NCBI GenBank assembly: GCA_022641835.1
Contig: CP048715.1
Coordinates: 992,001 to 1,056,000 of the forward strand
DNA from: Petasospora fabianii
Lineage: Eukaryota; Ascomycota; Saccharomycetes; Phaffomycetales; Wickerhamomycetaceae
Length of the DNA: 64,000 bases
Direction of reading: 5' to 3'
The translations under genes and the position numbers were made by a program. Positions 53,601-62,747 of the stretch are shown in pieces. Below the pieces are notes generated by a model, which was given only the letters and a program-made list of their open reading frames with translations, was not told the DNA's origin and searched no databases. Numbering within the stretch: the stretch's first letter is position 1; each line of letters starts with the position of its first letter.

Positions 53601-54677
53601 TCCAATACTCTCAAGCTTCATGACACATACAAGTCCTATGGTCTTGCTGTCTCTGGTGATGTCTTCAGACATGTCTTGAAAAATGAGGTTGATCTCTATT
53701 CTGAGGATTACATCAACACATTGTTGCTCAAGACCAACATCTTTGCCCGTATGTCTCCTGACGAGAAGCATGAGCTTGTCGAGCAGTTGCAAGAACTGGA
53801 TTACACGGTTGGATTCTGTGGTGATGGTGCTAATGACTGTGGTGCACTAAAGGCTGCAGATGTTGGTATTTCTCTTTCTGAAGCTGAAGCTTCTGTTGCT
53901 GCTCCATTCACATCTCGTACATTTGAGATCTCATGTGTTTTGGATGTCATCAAGCAAGGTCGTGCTTCCCTCGTGACATCATTCAGTTGTTTCCAGTACA
54001 TGTCTTTGTACTCTGCTATCCAGTTCATCTCTGTCTCGATCCTTTATAAAAGAGGTTCCAACTTGGGTGACTTCCAGTTCTTGTGGATCGACTTGTTCCT
54101 TATCCTCCCACTGGCGATCTTTATGTCTTGGTCTGATGCATATGATACCATTGTTCCAAAGAGACCATCTGCGAACTTGGTTTCTCCAAAGCTTTTGATC
54201 CCTCTTGTGATAAACATCGTCATCATGCTCATTTTCCAGGTGGCTATATGGCAGTATGTTCAGGGGATGCCATGGTACATCAAACCTGTTCCAGGTGGCG
54301 ATGACGCTGTTCAGTCCTCTGATAACACTGTCTTGTTCTACTTCTCCAATATGCAATACATCCTGTGTGCAATCACGTTGACTGTGGGCCCACCATACAG
54401 AGAATCAGCAGCTAAGAACATCCCATTCATTAGTAATGTCATTGTGTCGTTTTTGTTGAGTGTCTTGTTGATGAATGTTTCCCCTGATGGATTCTGGGGC
54501 AATCTGTTCCAATTGACTGATATCTCAACTGGATTCAAGTGGCTCATTGTGGTATTTGGTGTATTGAACTTGGCTGCATGTCATTACATTGCTCCAAAGT
54601 TCAAGAAGGTGTGGAGAAAGAGAATCAGCTCTAAGAGATACAAGAGATGGTTGAAGGGACAACACGTTGTCGTTTGA
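50622..54677 (+). CDS. YPK9: P5B-type ATPase (vacuolar/lysosomal polyamine transporter type)
   Basis: A 1351-aa P5B ATPase like yeast Ypk9 and human ATP13A2, which export polyamines from the vacuole or lysosome. The disordered cytosolic N-terminus (1-220) is serine/arginine- and acid-rich. Core motifs: MLTGESVPVSK (actuator), the P5B signature PPALPATLTIGTSFALSRL in M4, DKTGTLTEDGLDVYG with phospho-aspartate D713, MSPDEKHELVEQLQ, and GDGANDCGALKAADVGISLS (hinge). About ten membrane spans follow the usual layout. A proline-rich PPALP in M4 distinguishes P5B from P5A. Manganese or heavy-metal resistance is also linked to Ypk9. Confidence 0.96.
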   Translation: MAGRNSVANSHVSSRRSSSILRPASILQQHDPTENNTEMFDGAANEIIPSSISSFHHAHHFGHRDSVGSVPSSAASSMRRGRLGPHLSQSPAEMHSLTRMNSRSRSRSRSVDHFNFFDPEDVEAAQGASTMDEDVDYDTNWDDEYRRGSVTSMSVQDYGSIDRVRTNSTYAYRDRVPSDASRALLDDDEMSTDREDEDTSDIGPTPSNGQTFPQEVDPALHEHYFPNYPTSIKFQRFYIAEEDLVLAIAGYKTHKVRLQLYYLFCILTFGLGYLILRWLPKYKFAFYGAAAPLGKAEWVVIETEYGELSVVDVHRQWYNRPLSTIMNVPHLDIESTQGSGSGSNSSGLNLNLDPIIPILISFEYRYLKLYYSPVEDIYKTNTNWVDYSWHTRSKEGLTTDAYEDRNLVFSQNSLDLKEKTVGQLLVDEVLHPFYMFQVFSIILWAFDEYYYYAACIFLISIASIINTLIETKSTMKRLTELSHFQCTVRVWRNGFWKETTSHDLVPGDVYEVSDPSLNTVPCDSVLLSGDAILNESMLTGESVPVSKLPATSETLEHLLEGGSNMSSLLAKSYLFNGTKIIRVRHTASDPALALVTRTGFSTTKGALLRSMLFPKPAGFKFYEDSFKYIGFMFLIACFGFVFSTINFIKLGLSYRIIILRALDIITIVVPPALPATLTIGTSFALSRLRKKEIFCIAPTRVNVGGKLDVMCFDKTGTLTEDGLDVYGVHSAKNFDKLTKNVNELDSKMIQALVSCHSLRVVDGELMGDPLDYKMFEFTGWNYEEEFGGFSSLNESRNDEDILPENTGISPSVVYPSGDKSKMLGILKSFEFVSELRRMSVVVKCESNFHVLTKGAPEVIKEICDERTFPQNYEELLHHYTHNGYRVIACAGKPLKKNTWLYSQKISRNEAESGLQFLGFIVFENRLKPSTTGVLTELRRANLRTVMCTGDNLLTAISVGRECGLVEEDLIFVPHFTESGIEWHEIDNDEMVLDSNTLKLHDTYKSYGLAVSGDVFRHVLKNEVDLYSEDYINTLLLKTNIFARMSPDEKHELVEQLQELDYTVGFCGDGANDCGALKAADVGISLSEAEASVAAPFTSRTFEISCVLDVIKQGRASLVTSFSCFQYMSLYSAIQFISVSILYKRGSNLGDFQFLWIDLFLILPLAIFMSWSDAYDTIVPKRPSANLVSPKLLIPLVINIVIMLIFQVAIWQYVQGMPWYIKPVPGGDDAVQSSDNTVLFYFSNMQYILCAITLTVGPPYRESAAKNIPFISNVIVSFLLSVLLMNVSPDGFWGNLFQLTDISTGFKWLIVVFGVLNLAACHYIAPKFKKVWRKRISSKRYKRWLKGQHVVV

Positions 54678-55367
54678 TATGCATTTGTGCGATGCTTTCA
54701 GTAAAGATTCTACTACGTGTTTATAATTGGACCGGCAAAGTGCTCGAAAAGACGTCGAGGTACTATAGATAAACGTTTCTAATCCTGTGATTATCGTGTA
54801 GCTGGGCCTTTTTATGACCCTTTCGAATACCACACGGGACTAGACATCAAGAAAACACCAAACTACGCTGCGGATACAATTCTTTAAATTAGGTTAAACC
54901 GTTTATAATTTCCGTTTTATGTCGGGATAATGTACAGAATACTATGGCCCTTAATCAGATGCCCCAAACCACTCACCACCAATTGGGATGAATTTTCAGT
55001 GTGGTATATCCAAGATTTCAGGTCTCAAGGTGCATATGCCAGCTATGTACAAGAAGTGGGAGCACCAAGAGTTTATTGAGGAAGCTGGAAAAGAACTGAT
55101 AAGGATGATGGCGAGGTTGTGGGCAAGTATAGGAGTAATGAAAACGAATAATATGAGAGTGCATGACATAAAAGTTGAGGTGACGGTGGGATGTGTAGAT
55201 GTGTTCATGTCTTCAATAATTGATCATTAGCAGTGAAGATGTGGAAGTGAACAGGGATGAAATGATGAAGATATCAAGAGGATAAATAAGAAAGCAGAAG
55301 TTCGTAGCCGTAAATCATGACAAGTTTGTGTTTAAGGTGTGGGGGTATGAAGTGATGAAGAAGAGGT
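54678..55367. other. Convergent YPK9/HEM3 3' region
   Basis: 690 bp with no convincing gene. Two opposing 70-80-codon frames overlap at 54988-55230 but resemble nothing and look like chance openings. Confidence 0.4.
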
Positions 55368-56597
55368 TTACTCATCCTTCTCGTTAATCTTGTTGAAGTC
55401 AATTTCATCGAGAATCTCCTTGGCGCCCTTCTCCTTCATCTGATCAGCAAGATTTTGACCAGCGAGGTCGGCATCAGCCTTGTAGTCATCGCCAATGTGA
55501 ACGGTGATTTCGTCCTCGATGCATTTCTGACCATCAACGGAGACAACCATACCCTTCAAGTTCAAGATACCAGTGGTTTCGTCAAAAGTTGTCCAGACAC
55601 CAATTGGAACCGAACAACCACCTTCAAGAGTTCTCATGAGAGCTCTCTCGGCGTAACAGCAAACGGTGGCATTCTTGTTTTCAATTGTACTGAGAATGGA
55701 TTGCATGATGGCATCACCTTTTCTAATTTCAATACCCAATGCACCTTGACCAACAGCGTGGTACATCAATTTAGAATCCAAACGTTGTGTGATTCTGTGC
55801 TCGAGACCAACTCTAACCAAACCTGCAGTAGCGAGGATGATACAGGCAAATGGTGTCTCTGGGTCATCCAATTTTCTAATTCTTGTCTGCAAGTTACCTC
55901 TAACGGACTCAAATACCAAATGTGGCAAGTTTCTCTTCAATTGAGCAGATCTTCTAACAGAAGAGGTACCAACCACGGAACCAGCTGGCAACTCTTCCAA
56001 ACATGTGTATGGAGAGTTTTTACTCATAACAACAGCGTCGGATGGGTCCTCTCTTTCAACGATACAACCAAGTTCAAATTCTTCTGGCAAATTTGTTGGC
56101 ATATCCTTCAATGAGTGAACAACGAGATCCAACTTATGGTATTCACCAAGATCCTGGAGTAAAAGGATCTCCAGCTCTTTAGTCCACAAAGCCTTACCAC
56201 CAAAGGAGTACAGTGGCTTATTCTGAACGTGGTCACCAAGTGTTGTTAGGGCAAGAATTGGACAAGCCATGTTGGTAAAAGTCTTCTTGATGAGACCCTT
56301 GATGATTTGGGACTGAGCAACGGCCAAGAGAGACTTACGACCACCAATGAAGATTTGATCTGGGATGTATGGCATGTTAAGTCTAGCGGCAAGGGCCAAG
56401 TTATCGGCAGATACGGCATTAGCTCTTTGGATGTCAAGCTCGGACACTTCATCATCAAAGATGACAGAAGAGTTTGTGTTATTAGAGGAGGTGGACTTCG
56501 GTGTGGAACTGAGTGACATCTTTTTCAAACTTGTCTGTGGACCGTGGAGTTGTTGTAGCTGTGATGATGGATCCAAGTGTAATGGTGATGAAAGCAT
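55368..56597 (-). CDS. HEM3: Porphobilinogen deaminase
   Basis: Hem3 joins four porphobilinogens into hydroxymethylbilane in heme synthesis, normally in the cytosol. Family motifs: IGGRKSLLAVAQSQ, TLGDHVQNKPLYSFGGKALW, LVVHSLKDMPTNLP, GTSSVRRSAQLKR, FESVRGNLQTR, YHAVGQGALGIEIRKGD. The dipyrromethane cofactor cysteine is in EGGCSVPIGV (about residue 328). The protein is 409 aa, about 80 longer than yeast Hem3 (327). The excess is an N-terminal extension (residues 1-77) with Q/S-rich and acidic parts. A later ATG (reading MPYIPDQIFIGG, near 56374) could give a normal-length enzyme. CCAAT-type sites lie upstream. Confidence 0.93.
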   Translation of the reverse strand: MLSSPLHLDPSSQLQQLHGPQTSLKKMSLSSTPKSTSSNNTNSSVIFDDEVSELDIQRANAVSADNLALAARLNMPYIPDQIFIGGRKSLLAVAQSQIIKGLIKKTFTNMACPILALTTLGDHVQNKPLYSFGGKALWTKELEILLLQDLGEYHKLDLVVHSLKDMPTNLPEEFELGCIVEREDPSDAVVMSKNSPYTCLEELPAGSVVGTSSVRRSAQLKRNLPHLVFESVRGNLQTRIRKLDDPETPFACIILATAGLVRVGLEHRITQRLDSKLMYHAVGQGALGIEIRKGDAIMQSILSTIENKNATVCCYAERALMRTLEGGCSVPIGVWTTFDETTGILNLKGMVVSVDGQKCIEDEITVHIGDDYKADADLAGQNLADQMKEKGAKEILDEIDFNKINEKDE

Positions 56598-58368
56598 GGC
56601 GAATGTGTTGTTGTTGTGGTAATAGATTGATGCAATGGAAAAGAAACTGTGAGATTGATCTATTCAATGATCAAATTTCAACTAATACGACAGAGCTAAA
56701 GCTAGCGCTGTTGTTGTTTATATAGTTGTTATTGTTGATATGTTTGTTGTTGGCGGTTAAAACAACTCGGCGGCTAAGGAAGTTCAAACGACGCAAGCAA
56801 CAAGAGATGATATGGGGCGGGTAATACCTTTAGTGCAGCAAATCTGAGGTCTGGTTTCAGAAGAGAATAAAGACACTCAGAGTGAAGCTGAACACTGAAT
56901 TACTTGATAAGATGTGTTTCGTCGTTTTATGGGAAAACGGGTTTTCTGCTTTTTTTCACTTGGCTCGAATTGGCTGATTAAAAATGAAAAAAAAAAAAAT
57001 TAAAAAAAAGAACTCAATCGGTAGGTGCAGTAGCGAAGACTTGACGGGGTAAGAAGTGTTGGTTGTTTGTTTAAGGATTAATTCCTTTAATGGGTACTTT
57101 GTAGAAACTTTTTAAGTGCAATGGATAGCCTTTCTTATCATCTAAGAAGGGCAGAGCCCGCGTGTATTAAAGGGCCGACTTCTAAGCTTTTTATATCGGC
57201 TTATTCCTACCGGTTGTCTGGACCGCTTTGCCGAATTAGGAAGCACTGCGAAGCCGTATTGACCAATCAGAGCACAGAAAATGGTAAGCTCCACCTCTTG
57301 GACTTTCTTTTTTCTTACTGCTGATGTAAGCAATGTAAGCAATATGGATCTCGGACTCTTATAGAACCGAAGCTCTCTTGGCAAGACCTAGCGATTGAGG
57401 TTTACTGAGGGGAGACTAATTGGTCTAGTTTATTAATGGATCATTTTTATTCATCTTATATCATCTTATATTCATCAGTTCGTAGCTTTAACGTCAGTCA
57501 AGCCTCGGGGTATAAGTCTATAACGATCATAAAGGAGGAGCATATCAATCAAGCAATTGCATTTCATCTCTGTTGATACTAGATCTTTTTGATGACAATC
57601 TTTTGTTATTGTTCTTGTCACGCCGAGCGTCTCGGCCCTTCTAATTTCCGTGGGGTCAATCAGTCGTTCAGAGAGTTGCCCCTTGATGTCCAACCACTCA
57701 CAACGCAGTTGTATGTCAGTAAAGTCCCCTCAGTTCGACAGACAGCAAGCAGCTTCGTACGAAACACATGGTCGGATATTAGCACTGCTGATGTGTGTGC
57801 GCAGCCGTTGTTCAGGGGTTATGTTCGAGGGTGCAACCTTCTACCCCACAGACTTGGGCCGAACCTCGGGATCTAGAGAGCATCTCTTGTAGTTCTATAC
57901 ACTTGAGCTATAGAGTATGATCTTCTGTCTTGACAATAGAACCCACTGTCCAATCAATGCACATATGTTCACAATGACACATTCATCAGGACATTAGCGC
58001 TCGTTTTGTCTGCACAGTCACAGGAAATAAGGTGTCTTCCTCGTCTGTGATTCGTTCCACGTCGTAGTTTGACACCCGATTTTTTTGACCTCGGCCGCAG
58101 GCAGCCCCTATTGAGTCAAAATAAAAGATTTTTATCAGATTTGAACGCGGAGCTTTAACATATTCGTTCTTTATACTTAATGTCTCATCACTAGACATAG
58201 TATTGGCTGTGCACAGGGATAGGTCACGTGCTGAGGAGGTGTCTAGGTGGGCTCGGAACTCAGCTATACCCTCGGATCTTATCAGACCCATTAATCACCA
58301 CTCAATAAAGAGCCTTTCTAGACATCTTATTCCAATTACATAATCTCAACCAACCTTTCACCAATAGA
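56598..58368. other. HEM3/GPI15 upstream region
   Basis: 1.77 kb without a recognisable gene, between two divergent genes. Features: an ATTGG at about 56968 (CCAAT read toward HEM3), a CCAATCA at 57263 in plus orientation, an A-rich tract at 56987-57010, a GCCGAG-CGT-CTCGGC hairpin (57622-57636), and a palindromic TGTGCACA next to a CACGTG near 58208-58230. CCAAT boxes bind the HAP complex, known to activate heme genes. Long length and scattered short frames leave room for an unrecognised non-coding RNA. Confidence 0.4.
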
Positions 58369-58986
58369 ATGCTCTCCCTGAAAAGTCGATTATCTACAGA
58401 TGCCGACACAGAGCGACAGTATCAGTTGACCTACCACCATGGCAAACTCGGATCATTATTGACATACTTGGTGTCATCTATAGTCATATCGTATCTCTTA
58501 TGGGAATCTAATACATCGGATTGGAAAAGGTGGTATCAGCTTGCATCCCTAGCGATTTTAATGATACTTCTCACAATGGTACCACTAAGCACACGTATGT
58601 CCCCTTAATGTCACTCCATTAAGAAGCCCTGTAACTAACAACAAATATCAAAGGAGAAACTGTCAACATCATCAAGGGGCTAGGAATCGAACTGTTAACA
58701 ACTTACCCGTTTTCCTTAAAGCCCAATCAACACAGATTCATACCTACACAAAGGCTTTTGGATGTTGTTATACTAGAGGGATTCAAAGGACTTCAAGTTA
58801 TCTTTTATCTCGCATGTGTCGTTGCAGATGACACTAAACTCGCACTTCCTCTACCGGTAAGTCTCACCCTCTCCGCAAAGGCAGATACCCAAAACATACT
58901 AACACAATAACAATCAGAATGCTGGACTTCGACTTGATGATATCAAAAAATTACGTTCTCAATTGCTTAAACGATTGACAAAATAA
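58369..58986 (+). CDS. GPI15: GPI-GlcNAc transferase subunit GPI15 (PIG-H)
   Basis: PIG-H subunit of the enzyme starting GPI-anchor synthesis at the ER. Three exons: 58369..58594, 58654..58856 and 58918..58986, encoding 165 aa. Introns of 59 and 61 nt have GTATGT and GTAAGT donors and CTAAC/TACTAAC branches. Two N-terminal hydrophobic spans (LLTYLVSSIVISYLLW, LASLAILMILLTMVP) precede the PIG-H domain: ETVNIIKGLGIELLTTYPF, then QHRFIPTQRLLDVVILEGFK, then VIFYLACVVADDTKLALPLP. The last exon encodes the conserved RLDDIKKLRSQL end. The domain only appears after splicing all three exons. Confidence 0.88.
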
Positions 58987-59208
58987 ATGCCCTAATGACA
59001 AGTTTGAGTATAAAAGTGTAGCTGACTAAGCAGTACACACAGTATTTTTTTTTTTCTTTTTTCTTTTCTGCTCACAGCACGCGTAGCGTAGGGGAAAAAG
59101 ACCTGGTTAATCATAACAACCCATTAACAGTATCTTTGAAAGTTCTGATTAGACAGACCTACCTTTAAGAAGTTTTTACTTTTACACTTTTGCAAATCGC
59201 TCAACGAC

Positions 59209-61215
59209 ATGAGTTCCATTGTCAGTAAGTCCTCTATTTTGCTCTAACCGCCGTGTTTTTTTAACCTCATTAGAGGGGGTATCAACAACCAATGACATAT
59301 ATTAACCAGTCATTAACCAGACAAGAGTGGTGTCAGATTCACACCGAAGGTGAAACAGCGTCGTGCTAACACTGGTGCTACAAATACGCCCATAGCGAGC
59401 AGAAGAGGATCCGTTGCCCCGCCTGTTGATCCACTCACACCCGCCGCTACGCAACAACAACAATCACAACAAGAGGAAGAAGAACAAGATGATACCTTCC
59501 ATCAGAGCTCTGACGTTGAAAATGATTCAGATACACAGCTTCCCGACTCAACAGATGACAACTTTGCATCTCGTCTTCAGACACGGCGTGAATCGGTCTC
59601 TGGATCCGTTGCCGCCAGTAGAAGAGGAAGTGTAGTGGAACCAACACCCGCTGCAACGAAACAGAGAAGATTATCCACACTGAGTAACACTTCTCGTGGT
59701 GATGTCTTGAGAAAGCCTTCTTTCTCATCGGAAACAAGAAGTCATGTCATTTCAGTTCCACCTCCACCAGCACAATTATCCCAGGGAAAGAGAAGGAGAA
59801 GAAGCAGTGTAGCTTCTGGACCAAGAGCTGCTGTCTTTAGAAAACGTTCAAGTGTTGGTCTTGAAAACGATGAATCTCGTTCTATTACCGCTACACCACA
59901 ACCAATCACTCCAATAACGCCAGCTTCTACTCAGATCCAAGAAGAAGAACAGGAACATAACGAGTCTGAACCACCATTGACTAAGACCCAGGCGAAGCAA
60001 CCAGAGGATAACAGCGTTGGTACTCAGGATGGTGATAAACATCAGGAGATAAGAGTCAAGAAACTTGAGACCGATACCGAGACTGCCACACCAAATGGAT
60101 CAATTCAAGCTGAAGGTTTAATGTTTGATCCAATCCAAGGTTGTCTGAGAAAGATCATTTACGACCCATCTGATCCTAACTCAAATTCTTACGTTATAAA
60201 GGACGTCACAACCATTTCGACATATAATCAACTTTCTAAATCACTTTACTCTCTTGATCCCCAGAAACTATCAAATGTCACGATCGATGATGAAACATTC
60301 ACCATGAAGGATCTATGCAGACCTACACTCCCAATTGGTCGTGTCTCTTCTCAATACGAGAAAGTTCAACAGGCCAAGAAGAACAGAATTGAGGCACGTA
60401 AGAAGAGACAAGACCTTCGTCGTCAGGCTCGTCTTGAACGTCGCTCACTTGAGTCTCTTGAAGATGACAAGTCAGATAACAAGAGAGTCAAGCCTGAAGA
60501 TTTGTTAGATGATGCACAATTCAATGACCAACAAATCACAGGGCACAGTGCTATCCAACTGAAGCTTGGTCAGGATGGTCAACTTGTTGTTGATGAAGAG
60601 TCAAGAGTTGTTGATCGTCACAAGAATGCCGGGAATATTGTTAGAGAACGTTATGATGAGAACCCATACGAAAACATTGTTAATTCTGCAACGTATGGTA
60701 AGCAAAGGTATACCGATAAGTGGGATAAGCAAGAGATTTCCAAGTTTTATCAGGCATTGGGCCAGTGGGGTACAGATTTTGCCTTGATTGCACAAATGTT
60801 CCCCTATAGAACACGTCGTCAAATTAAGAGTAAATTTATCCTGGAGGAGAAGAAGCGTCCATTATTAATTGAACTGGCTCTCTCGAACAAGCTGAAGACC
60901 CAATTTGACTTTGATGAGTATTGCAATGATGCTAATAAGACATTTGGTACTCTCGATGAGTTCAACACTAAGTTGGAACAGTTGAAGGCTGATCACGAGG
61001 CCAACTTGAAAGAGCTGGCTGCTGCTAAGGAGAAGGCTAAGGAGGAAGATACACAGAGACAGAAGAAGAGAGAATTTGAGATTCAGACTGGTCAGAGAAC
61101 AATGACTAGACAGGAGAGAATCACGGAGCTGACAAAGAATGAAACTGTTCTGGGTTCCATTGATGATGTTAAGAAAAAGAGATTAGATGAGGCTCAGGCT
61201 GAGCAGGAGGATTGA
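59209..61215 (+). CDS. BDP1: TFIIIB subunit Bdp1 (B'')
   Basis: Bdp1 is the SANT-domain subunit of TFIIIB, which recruits RNA polymerase III to tRNA and 5S genes. Exon 1 is 16 nt (59209..59224) and exon 2 is 59321..61215, giving 636 aa. The 96-nt intron has GTAAGT and ends in a repeated ATTAACCAG. The spliced start MSSIVNKSGVRFTPKVKQRR closely matches yeast Bdp1 (MSSIVNKSGTRFAPKVRQRR). The SANT domain is near residues 468-515: RYTDKWDKQEISKFYQALGQ followed by WGTDFALIAQMFPYRTRRQI. The preceding block AIQLKLGQDGQLVVDEESRV is also family-specific. The C-terminal coiled coil is intact. Confidence 0.95.
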
Positions 61216-61471
61216 TTTTCATTTGGGATGATAATTGGAGTTTATGTTTATATATAATCTGTTTTAACGTTATTTAGTTGTAGAGCTTGATAAAGTTGAT
61301 GTAAAACATCCAAACACCATTTCCAAGCCCATGTTGAAAAGTAATGTCTACAGAACAAACGTTAGCACTCGATCATCAGAATGGTATTACCTAGCTCATC
61401 AAACCTTTTGCCTTCAGGATTATAAGTGGTTCTGTACTACAGCGACTCACCAACTACATCAAACCGAGAAA

Positions 61472-62434
61472 ATGTCGACAGAGCTGGTATCTCAACCACC
61501 TAAACGCAAACCTGCGCGTGTACAAGTGGACCCCGATGAGTTCACAGAAGACCTCCCACCACAAACGGGAACGGTGTTTAACATCTGGTATAACAAATGG
61601 TCTGGTGGTGGCTCACAATTCACGCTTGTAAAGGCAAAATATAAACTGAATGTTGAAAGAGATACCGGGTATACGAAGGCGGACAAGCTTGATCGTCCTT
61701 ATTTCTGTCTTTTCTTCGCTAAGGGTATGTGTTGTAAGGGGAAGAAATGTGAATATTTGCATCGTGTTCCAACTGAAGAGGATGTGTTTCCTCTGACTGT
61801 GGACTGTTTCGGAAGAGAGAAGTTTGCAGATTTCCGTGATGATATGAGTGGTGTTGGATCTTTCAATACCGTTAACAAGACGTTATACATTGGTGGTCTA
61901 GTGGTGAAAGATGATACTCAAGAACTGCTACGTAATGAGTTTAGAAAATTTGGCAAGATTGCCAAAATGAACATCATTTCCAATAAAAATTGTGGGTTTG
62001 TGACGTTTAAGGATGAGGCAAATGCACAGTTCGCTAAGGAGGCCATGATGGGTCAGAGTCTTTACGGTACTGATATCTTAAATGTGAAATGGGCTCATGA
62101 GGATCCTAACCCAGCTGCTGTGAAACAAAGGAAAAGAGAATTGGAGCTTGAGACTCAGCAAGTTGTTAAGAATTTGTTGGAGAAGAGTGAGGCAGCATCT
62201 AAGAAACAAAAGTTGGAAACGCAAAATGATAACGAACCAGTTGTCGATGTACCTGATAACGAGGATGATGAGCAGATAACTACAAACACAGAGGTGAAGC
62301 AAATTGAAGCATCAAAAAACACGGGTATCTTCAATGGATCATCCTTGGAGTTCCTTAAGCATGTCAAGAGACAACCTGCAAAGCAGACTGCAGCCCCGCT
62401 CATCACGGGATACGAAAGCAGTGATGACGAGTAA
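61472..62434 (+). CDS. CWC2: Pre-mRNA splicing factor Cwc2
   Basis: Cwc2 is a Prp19-complex protein that contacts U6 RNA and promotes the active spliceosome core. Torus domain with CCCH finger: TGTVFNIWYNKWSGG, FCLFFAKGMCCKGKKCEYLH. RRM: KTLYIGGLVVKDDTQELLRN, NCGFVTFKDEANAQFAKEAM, then WAHEDPNPA. The C-terminal helix and acidic tail complete a 320-aa protein. ATG 61472 (MSTELVSQ) is used; the in-frame ATG at 61331 would add 47 residues without similarity. With ECM2 it covers the two halves that human RBM22 combines. Confidence 0.93.
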   Translation: MSTELVSQPPKRKPARVQVDPDEFTEDLPPQTGTVFNIWYNKWSGGGSQFTLVKAKYKLNVERDTGYTKADKLDRPYFCLFFAKGMCCKGKKCEYLHRVPTEEDVFPLTVDCFGREKFADFRDDMSGVGSFNTVNKTLYIGGLVVKDDTQELLRNEFRKFGKIAKMNIISNKNCGFVTFKDEANAQFAKEAMMGQSLYGTDILNVKWAHEDPNPAAVKQRKRELELETQQVVKNLLEKSEAASKKQKLETQNDNEPVVDVPDNEDDEQITTNTEVKQIEASKNTGIFNGSSLEFLKHVKRQPAKQTAAPLITGYESSDDE

Positions 62435-62747
62435 CCATATGAAACCCTGCAAAATCTAATGAGTAATGTCTATCATACACAGATGTAGATAATCCTTTAT
62501 AATGGTATAACTTATGTCTTCTATCGACTGATAGTGTCATCATTTGCCCGTGATGTTTTGGCAGCTAAGTGACATGTGCGCGTTCCACGTTGATAAGGAA
62601 CTTGCTTATTTGACATATTTGATGAGTTTAAGCTATTCAAAGTCTTTGGAAGATCATAGCTCCACTCTCTGTGGCTTCTTAAACCATCTTGTGGTGCCTG
62701 GATTTCGAAGGATCCATGGTTATGCTCTTCTAATATCTTGATCAGCC
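62435..62747. other. Intergenic region before the exonuclease-like gene
   Basis: 313 bp holding the CWC2 3' end and the start region of the next gene. Nothing was recognised. Confidence 0.4.

Noticed and set aside
54988-55230. 80-codon plus-strand frame and an opposing 70-codon frame
   Set aside because: They overlap on opposite strands in a convergent 3' region, and neither resembles a protein family.
57585-57690. Box C/D snoRNA starting at TGATGAC (about 57589)
   Set aside because: No CTGA D box at a suitable distance and no terminal stem.
58130-58200. tRNA-like B-box (GTTCAAATC) on the minus strand
   Set aside because: The flanking bases do not form a T-stem or acceptor stem.
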